From contig JAFOJB010000333.1 of assembly GCA_017420455.1 (NCBI GenBank), positions 1 through 27,480 on the forward strand: a DNA stretch of 27,480 nucleotides. Reading direction: 5' to 3'. Shown here piece after piece: positions 23,770 through 27,480 of this stretch. Source of the DNA: Blautia sp. (GTDB taxonomy: Bacteria > Bacillota > Clostridia > Lachnospirales > Lachnospiraceae). Position numbers and translations under genes: made by a program. The notes beneath the pieces were generated by a model. That model worked only from the letters and a program-made list of their open reading frames with translations, did no database searches and was not told the origin of the DNA. Every line of letters begins with the position of its first letter. Positions within the stretch are counted from its first letter, which is position 1.

Positions 23770-24843
23770 TTACTCGCCCAGGGCCATGCGGCTGTATCTG
23801 TACAGGGACTCCCGGTACTCCGGGATCGCGCGGCGGAGAACGGCGAAGAAGGGTTTTTTCTGGAATCCCGGGCCGTAATCGTCCACGAATTTCTTTGCCA
23901 GCTCGTCTGCCCGTACCGGATCCTTCTCTGTCCTGGCATCGTAGGGTGTGATGCCGATGGCGATCTGATCCCCGTAGGTCTTGTAAATATAATCAAAGTC
24001 ATTGATGGCCTGCCCGCCCCACTGATCCATGCCGCACTCGATCATAATGGGCACCAGGGTTTCATTTTTCCCGCAGCAGTGGAAATCGAAGATGATCCCC
24101 CGCTTATGGCAGCTTTCCACGACCCTCTTCACATAAGGCGCGATCATCTCCCGGATGGTATCCGGATTGATCAGCGGCCCTCTCTGAGAACCCCAGTCGT
24201 CATGGAACTGGAACATGTCGATGTGGAAATAATGATGCAGGTGCTCGATCAGATTATCATAAAAATCCGCAAGCCTGTCAAAAAGCTCATGAACCGCGTC
24301 CTGCTGATCCTCATCCATCAGAGCGATCAGGGCGTTCTGCATGGTCATGAAGGAGATCAGACGCTCAAACATCCCCGTAAACTGCACATATTCCGTGACC
24401 CGGTCTGTGTCAAAATAGATTCCTCTGTTCCTGTCGGCACAGCCCTGCCAGTCATAGGAATCCAGATCCGGAAAGACTACCTTTTCCTTCCAGTCATTCG
24501 CGTCGTCAAAAAGGTACAGACCCTGCTTTACCATGGACCCGCCTACCTCCGGCTCCCAGACCCATTCGAGGCCGAACATATCCAGTCCGCCCTCCTGTCC
24601 TGCCGGCAGCTTGTCAACCTCGCTCACCATTCCTCTGGCCTTGCAGTCCGGAATAATATTCGGGTTAAATGTGATGCAGTCACAATGTGCCGGGATCCAC
24701 TCACAGTTTTTATCCTTCTCGAACATCCGGTAATAGTTCTCTTTCGCCGGGATCGGGGTGTTGTACTGTGGAATGGTCTTCGCAACGATCAGCTCCGGGG
24801 AATACTCTCCTACTACCTTCATATCATTTTCTGAAAATTTCAA
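23770..24843 (-). CDS. Uroporphyrinogen decarboxylase (URO-D) fold protein, methyltransferase-like
   Basis: 357 residues, single URO-D barrel. Relatives include HemE and the corrinoid-dependent methyltransferases MtaA, MtbA and CmuA. FDFHCCGKNE (252-261) supplies the His-x-Cys (His255, Cys257) of the MtaA-type zinc site, but the last cysteine is Cys270, so the third ligand of MtaA near the C-terminus is missing. MFQFHDDWGSQRGPLINPD (210-228) is the conserved central motif. TTG 24843 is chosen as start: AAGGAGG lies 7 nt before it, whereas ATG 24885 has only a weak site. It is followed, after 232 bp holding two leader repeats, by the glycyl radical enzyme gene. It may transfer a methyl group from or to the locus substrate; no corrinoid protein is encoded nearby. 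It is unlikely to be haem HemE. Confidence 0.85.
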   Translation of the reverse strand: MKFSENDMKVVGEYSPELIVAKTIPQYNTPIPAKENYYRMFEKDKNCEWIPAHCDCITFNPNIIPDCKARGMVSEVDKLPAGQEGGLDMFGLEWVWEPEVGGSMVKQGLYLFDDANDWKEKVVFPDLDSYDWQGCADRNRGIYFDTDRVTEYVQFTGMFERLISFMTMQNALIALMDEDQQDAVHELFDRLADFYDNLIEHLHHYFHIDMFQFHDDWGSQRGPLINPDTIREMIAPYVKRVVESCHKRGIIFDFHCCGKNETLVPIMIECGMDQWGGQAINDFDYIYKTYGDQIAIGITPYDARTEKDPVRADELAKKFVDDYGPGFQKKPFFAVLRRAIPEYRESLYRYSRMALGE

Positions 24844-24951
24844 TGGGATTCCTCCTTCATTCTCTGAAATACCGCCGGGGTACATCCCTTGCCCTCACAG
24901 GCCGCGGCACTGTATAAATTACCTTTCATTGTTATTGTTGAACTGCCTTTT

Positions 24952-24980
24952 ATTGTAACATCTGTTCAGAATAACCGCAA
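24952..24980 (-). promoter_or_regulatory. Candidate promoter of the catabolic locus
   Basis: On the minus strand TTGCGG (24975-24980) and TACAAT (24952-24957) are 17 bp apart, about 110 bp before the URO-D start, and downstream of the large palindrome that may end the HAD transcript. Confidence 0.45.
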
Positions 24981-24998
24981 CTTATTTTCCATATTTAT

Positions 24999-25110
24999 TG
25001 CAGGAAGACAGGGGAAGACAGGGGGAAGGGGAAGACAAGGGGACGGTTCTTTTGTCTTTTTTCCAAAAAGACAAAAGAACCGTCCCCTTGTCTTCCCCTG
25101 TCTTCCTGCA
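24999..25110. repeat. Large GGACGGT palindrome, possibly also terminator of the HAD gene
   Basis: An inner stem of about 31 bp (25031-25061 with 25065-25095; GGGGACGGTTCTTTTGTC and its complement) has a 3-nt loop. An outer arm, GCAGGAAGACAGGGGAAGAC (25000-25019), matches 25090-25109. The left arm carries a 17-18 nt partial duplication, AGGGGGAAGGGGAAGAC. It starts 9 bp after the HAD stop on the minus strand and contains T-runs, so it may serve as a terminator. It is related to the sequence at 1-48. Confidence 0.75.
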
Positions 25111-25118
25111 TGCGCACA

Positions 25119-25766
25119 TTACAGGAGATCCATCAGGCCGCTCACCGTTTCTGCCAGGAAGGCAGGCTTTGCAGCCTCCAGCTCCTCTCTCGTCCCATAG
25201 CCGTAAAGTACGCCGATACAGTCCAGTCCCGCTTCAGCCGCGCCAAGGACATCGTGCTCCTTATCGCCCACCATGACCACCTCATCTCTTCTGTCGGAAA
25301 GCCCCATGCGCCGCAGTGTCTCCTCGATAACGTCCACTTTCGCGGTTCTTTTTTCATCCAGGGTACTACCCGTGATCTCATCGAAAAACGGTGTGAGCGC
25401 AAAATAATCCATGATCTGTCTTACAAAGGGCTCCGGCTTGGAGGAAGCAACCGCCAGAAGATATCCCTTATCCTTCAGATTCTTCAGCATTTCCGGGATT
25501 CCCGGATATACCGCATTCTCAAAGATGCCCTTCTTCCGGAAATATTCCCTGTAAAAGACCACGCTTTTTTCCGCGGTCTCCCGGGTCATCCCATAATACT
25601 TCATAAAGGACTCGATCAGGGGAGGCCCTACGAAAGCCTTCAGCTTTTCCAGATTCTCTTCCTGAATCCCCTGCTTCTCCAGGGCATACTGCACGGATTT
25701 CGCGATGCCTTCCCCGGATTCTGTCAAAGTCCCGTCAAGATCAAACAGTACTGTCGTATACTTCAT
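25119..25766 (-). CDS. HAD-superfamily phosphatase, phosphoglycolate phosphatase-like (subfamily IA)
   Basis: 215 residues, cytoplasmic. HAD motifs: DLDGT with nucleophile Asp9 and Asp11; SSK (108-110); Lys143; and GDKEHD (167-172) with the Mg2+ acidic residues. A helical cap (about 16-85) marks subclass IA, the group of phosphoglycolate phosphatases and beta-phosphoglucomutases. It hydrolyses a small phosphate ester; the substrate cannot be fixed. ATG 25766 is chosen because AGAGGAGAAGG lies just upstream and the residue order then matches the family start; an open frame extends to 25922 but that part is the repeat. Transcribed from 25934-25962 with a leader of about 160 nt containing repeat copy C. 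Confidence 0.92.
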   Translation of the reverse strand: MKYTTVLFDLDGTLTESGEGIAKSVQYALEKQGIQEENLEKLKAFVGPPLIESFMKYYGMTRETAEKSVVFYREYFRKKGIFENAVYPGIPEMLKNLKDKGYLLAVASSKPEPFVRQIMDYFALTPFFDEITGSTLDEKRTAKVDVIEETLRRMGLSDRRDEVVMVGDKEHDVLGAAEAGLDCIGVLYGYGTREELEAAKPAFLAETVSGLMDLL

Positions 25767-25778
25767 ATCTTTTCCTTC

Positions 25779-25872
25779 TCCTCTTCGCAAGAATATACCG
25801 GCATACAACGTTGTCGGATGGCGATTCTGCAGAGTCAGCCAGACCATGACCGGTAGTAAAACCTGTCTCCTG
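25779..25872 (-). repeat. Leader repeat copy C (upstream of the HAD gene)
   Basis: On the minus strand: CAGGTTTTACTACCGGTCAT, CTGCAGAATCGCCATCCGAC, tail ending GCGAAGAGGAG, which is the ribosome site of the HAD gene. It has the same orientation and end point as copy A. Confidence 0.65.
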
Positions 25873-25933
25873 GGATCTGTCGGAAAAAACCAGCGTAGAT
25901 TACATGTCTTTTCCCTTCTCAAACGTCTTCTTC

Positions 25934-25962
25934 ATTATATAATGCAGCTGGAAAAAGGGCAA
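25934..25962 (-). promoter_or_regulatory. Sigma-A promoter of the HAD gene
   Basis: On the minus strand TTGCCC (25957-25962) and a perfect TATAAT (25934-25939) are spaced by 17 bp. Confidence 0.6.
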
Positions 25963-26076
25963 TGTGTTTGTCAGTGTTCAGTCCCAGTCCGGCGGGATGC
26001 AGTTCACGACCTCAACAGCGAAGTTCTGAACAGCAGCATGGGTTCTGGCATAATGCAAATTATCCTGTTATTCTTA

Positions 26077-26106
26077 TTGTCTTGTCTTATGCAGTTATGC
26101 TATAAT
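26077..26106 (+). promoter_or_regulatory. Promoter of the tandem-domain secreted protein
   Basis: TTGTCT (26077-26082) and a perfect TATAAT (26101-26106) are 18 bp apart, about 120 bp before the start codon. Confidence 0.55.
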
Positions 26107-26224
26107 TCATTTATCAGCGGCACAGATTATGGCTATACTGCATATACCGCGGGAAAGAATTGTAAACGGAAATAAAATTCGCCCGCGAGTACAGTATGAC
26201 AGGAAAGGAAAGGAAGGAAATGGA

Positions 26225-27451
26225 ATGAAAAAGAAACTGGCTTTGCTTCTTGCTCTCGCGGTTGTTTTTCCATCGACGGTCTATTCCGCGGATATGGGGA
26301 TCCAGCTCATCCAGATAGAAGGAGATGCATCGGAGGACGCGGAAGAACCTGTCTCCATGGATGATATAAAGCTGAACGCCCATATAGACCTGCCGGGATA
26401 CGCGAGGTTTACCGCCACAGCCTTTGAGATCGTTGATGCCTATGGATATTATAGAAGCGGCAGAAACGACGTTTATGACTACAACAACGACTACATGCAT
26501 TCCGGAAGCCAGCAGGAATATGCCATTCTTTCGGCAGATCTTCTGAACACTGCCAGGGTTTCAAAGGATTTCCTGGAAAACTGCGAAGTAACGTTTACCT
26601 ATGATGAAAAATATGTGTTCACAGGCTATGCACGCCAGAGAAATTATAATAATACAACGTATAATGGCGCGTATCTCGAAAAAGATATCAATGCGCAGAA
26701 TACGAACTGGGCGATCCATACGGATAACATATTTCCGATCGATCAGCTGTACGAAGGACATTATTTCTTTGTGGGAAAACTCCCCAATACCGTAGCATAT
26801 GGAAAGGCCTCCCTGTCCATGACCGTCAGGCTCGATGGAAATGAAATTACCTATATTATTCGAGACGCCTCCTCCGATACCGCTCTGGAAGATGCCATGA
26901 AAACAGTTGCGGGCGACAAGCCTGCCGAAAATACCATTCCGGACCTTGACGATATGAAGCTTAAGACCCCGACGGAGCTGTCCGATTTCGCCATGATCTC
27001 CTATCAGGCATGCAAGATCAAGGACAGTCTGGGCTATTACAGATCCGGCAGGACAGATGTATACGACAGAAATGATTATTTCCAGTCCGGAAACGAAGCA
27101 GACTACGCCCTTGTCTTCGCGAATATTGTGAATCTGCAGAATGAGCCCGTCGATTTCCTGGCGGACTGTGAAGTAAAGGTCGTCTATGACGACACTTATG
27201 AATTCCTGGGATGGAGCTACCAGAGGAATTATGATAATAGTGTTTATGGCGACGGACCGGTCAAAGAGGATCATGATGCCCAGAATACGAACTGGGCGAT
27301 CAACGCCGATGACCAGTTTCTCATAGATCCGCTGTATACAGGGCATTATATCTTCGGGTGTACTCTCCCCAATGCGGCTGTACAGGGTAAGGAATCCCTT
27401 CAGATGATCGTCAGGATCAAAGGAACGGAGATCGTATATAATATAAGATAA
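26225..27451 (+). CDS. Secreted protein of unknown function with two tandem homologous domains
   Basis: 408 residues. The signal peptide MKKKLALLLALAVVFPSTVYS gives export; no anchor or lipobox is visible. Two copies of a domain of about 170 residues (about 45-216 and 240-408) share GYYRSGR-DVYD (74-85 and 270-281), a Cys in CEV (120 and 315), QRNY-N (138-143 and 333-338), AQNTNWAI (about 157 and 352), GHY (178 and 373) and a C-terminal strand with MTVRLDGNEITYIIR or MIVRIKGTEIVYNIR. The pattern of strands and aromatics suggests a beta-sandwich with binding rather than catalytic function. ATG 26225 follows AGGAAGGAAA; an upstream in-frame extension to 26129 has no ribosome site. I do not recognise the family. 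Probably monocistronic; its stop is 29 bp from the window end. Confidence 0.85.
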   Translation: MKKKLALLLALAVVFPSTVYSADMGIQLIQIEGDASEDAEEPVSMDDIKLNAHIDLPGYARFTATAFEIVDAYGYYRSGRNDVYDYNNDYMHSGSQQEYAILSADLLNTARVSKDFLENCEVTFTYDEKYVFTGYARQRNYNNTTYNGAYLEKDINAQNTNWAIHTDNIFPIDQLYEGHYFFVGKLPNTVAYGKASLSMTVRLDGNEITYIIRDASSDTALEDAMKTVAGDKPAENTIPDLDDMKLKTPTELSDFAMISYQACKIKDSLGYYRSGRTDVYDRNDYFQSGNEADYALVFANIVNLQNEPVDFLADCEVKVVYDDTYEFLGWSYQRNYDNSVYGDGPVKEDHDAQNTNWAINADDQFLIDPLYTGHYIFGCTLPNAAVQGKESLQMIVRIKGTEIVYNIR

Positions 27452-27480
27452 GACTTTGTAAGGAACTGTACACAAATAGC

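Larger units (their letters stand above)
25767..26224. other. 458-bp divergent intergenic region
   Basis: It contains leader repeat C and the minus-strand promoter of the HAD gene, then the plus-strand promoter of the tandem-domain secreted protein. Between the two promoters (25965-26075) I see only a weak resemblance to the dispersed palindrome and no gene. Confidence 0.6.

Noticed and set aside
23770..24843. Housekeeping uroporphyrinogen decarboxylase HemE
   Set aside because: The HxC motif, the central sequence and the gene context fit the methyltransferase-like branch, and no haem genes are nearby.
25767..25922. N-terminal extension of the HAD phosphatase
   Set aside because: The extension is leader repeat C, and the true start at 25766 has a strong ribosome site and matches the family N-terminus.
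25979..26035. Possible fourth copy of the GTTACAGT palindrome (GCAGTTCACGACCTCA)
   Set aside because: Only about 15 nt resemble the core and the inverted ends are absent.

Overview
The window looks like a chromosomal segment from an anaerobic, GC-rich member of the Bacillota, most probably a Lachnospiraceae-type gut Clostridium. Signs of this are AGGAGG ribosome sites in front of nearly every gene, TTGACA/TATAAT-like promoters, a glycyl radical enzyme (oxygen-sensitive), Gram-positive secreted proteins (amidase with wall-binding repeats, Sec signal peptides with no outer-membrane features), and GGACGGT-type palindromic intergenic repeats. Taxonomy is inference; no rRNA or tRNA is present.

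Layout. 177-1496 (+) is an MFS/SLC45-like sugar transporter. 1711-3936 (+) is a UvrD/PcrA-like helicase that overlaps tail to tail with a MATE exporter (3933-5297, -). 5698-11454 (-) is a secreted protein of about 1918 residues that carries three alpha/beta-hydrolase modules. 11455-12035 is a gene-poor strip with a decayed small ORF, a dispersed palindrome and overlapping inverted repeats. 12036-14718 (+) is a two-gene unit: a Gfo/Idh/MocA oxidoreductase and an N-acetylmuramoyl-L-alanine amidase, ending in a bidirectional terminator.

15143-24843 is a run of seven minus-strand genes that reads as one catabolic locus. In transcription order: a URO-D-fold protein, a glycyl radical enzyme, an MmgE/PrpD-family protein, a CapA-like metallophosphatase, and a complete tripartite tricarboxylate transporter (tctB, tctA, tctC). 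The transporter would import a carboxylated substrate, the radical enzyme would perform a difficult C-C, C-N, C-O or C-S bond chemistry, and the PrpD-type enzyme would dehydrate, epimerise or decarboxylate an acid. No substrate can be assigned from sequence, and no radical-SAM activase is encoded in the window. The radical enzyme has Cys-Val-Asp where the dehydratase and lyase families usually have Cys-Val-Glu. This locus is the best candidate for an undescribed system.

25119-25766 (-) is a HAD phosphatase, and 26225-27451 (+) a secreted protein built of two tandem copies of a domain I do not recognise. A repeat of about 95 nt, in the same orientation, forms the leader of the HAD gene once and of the radical-enzyme gene twice in tandem. 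It ends at the ribosome site each time and may be a cis-regulatory RNA or a mobile repeat.
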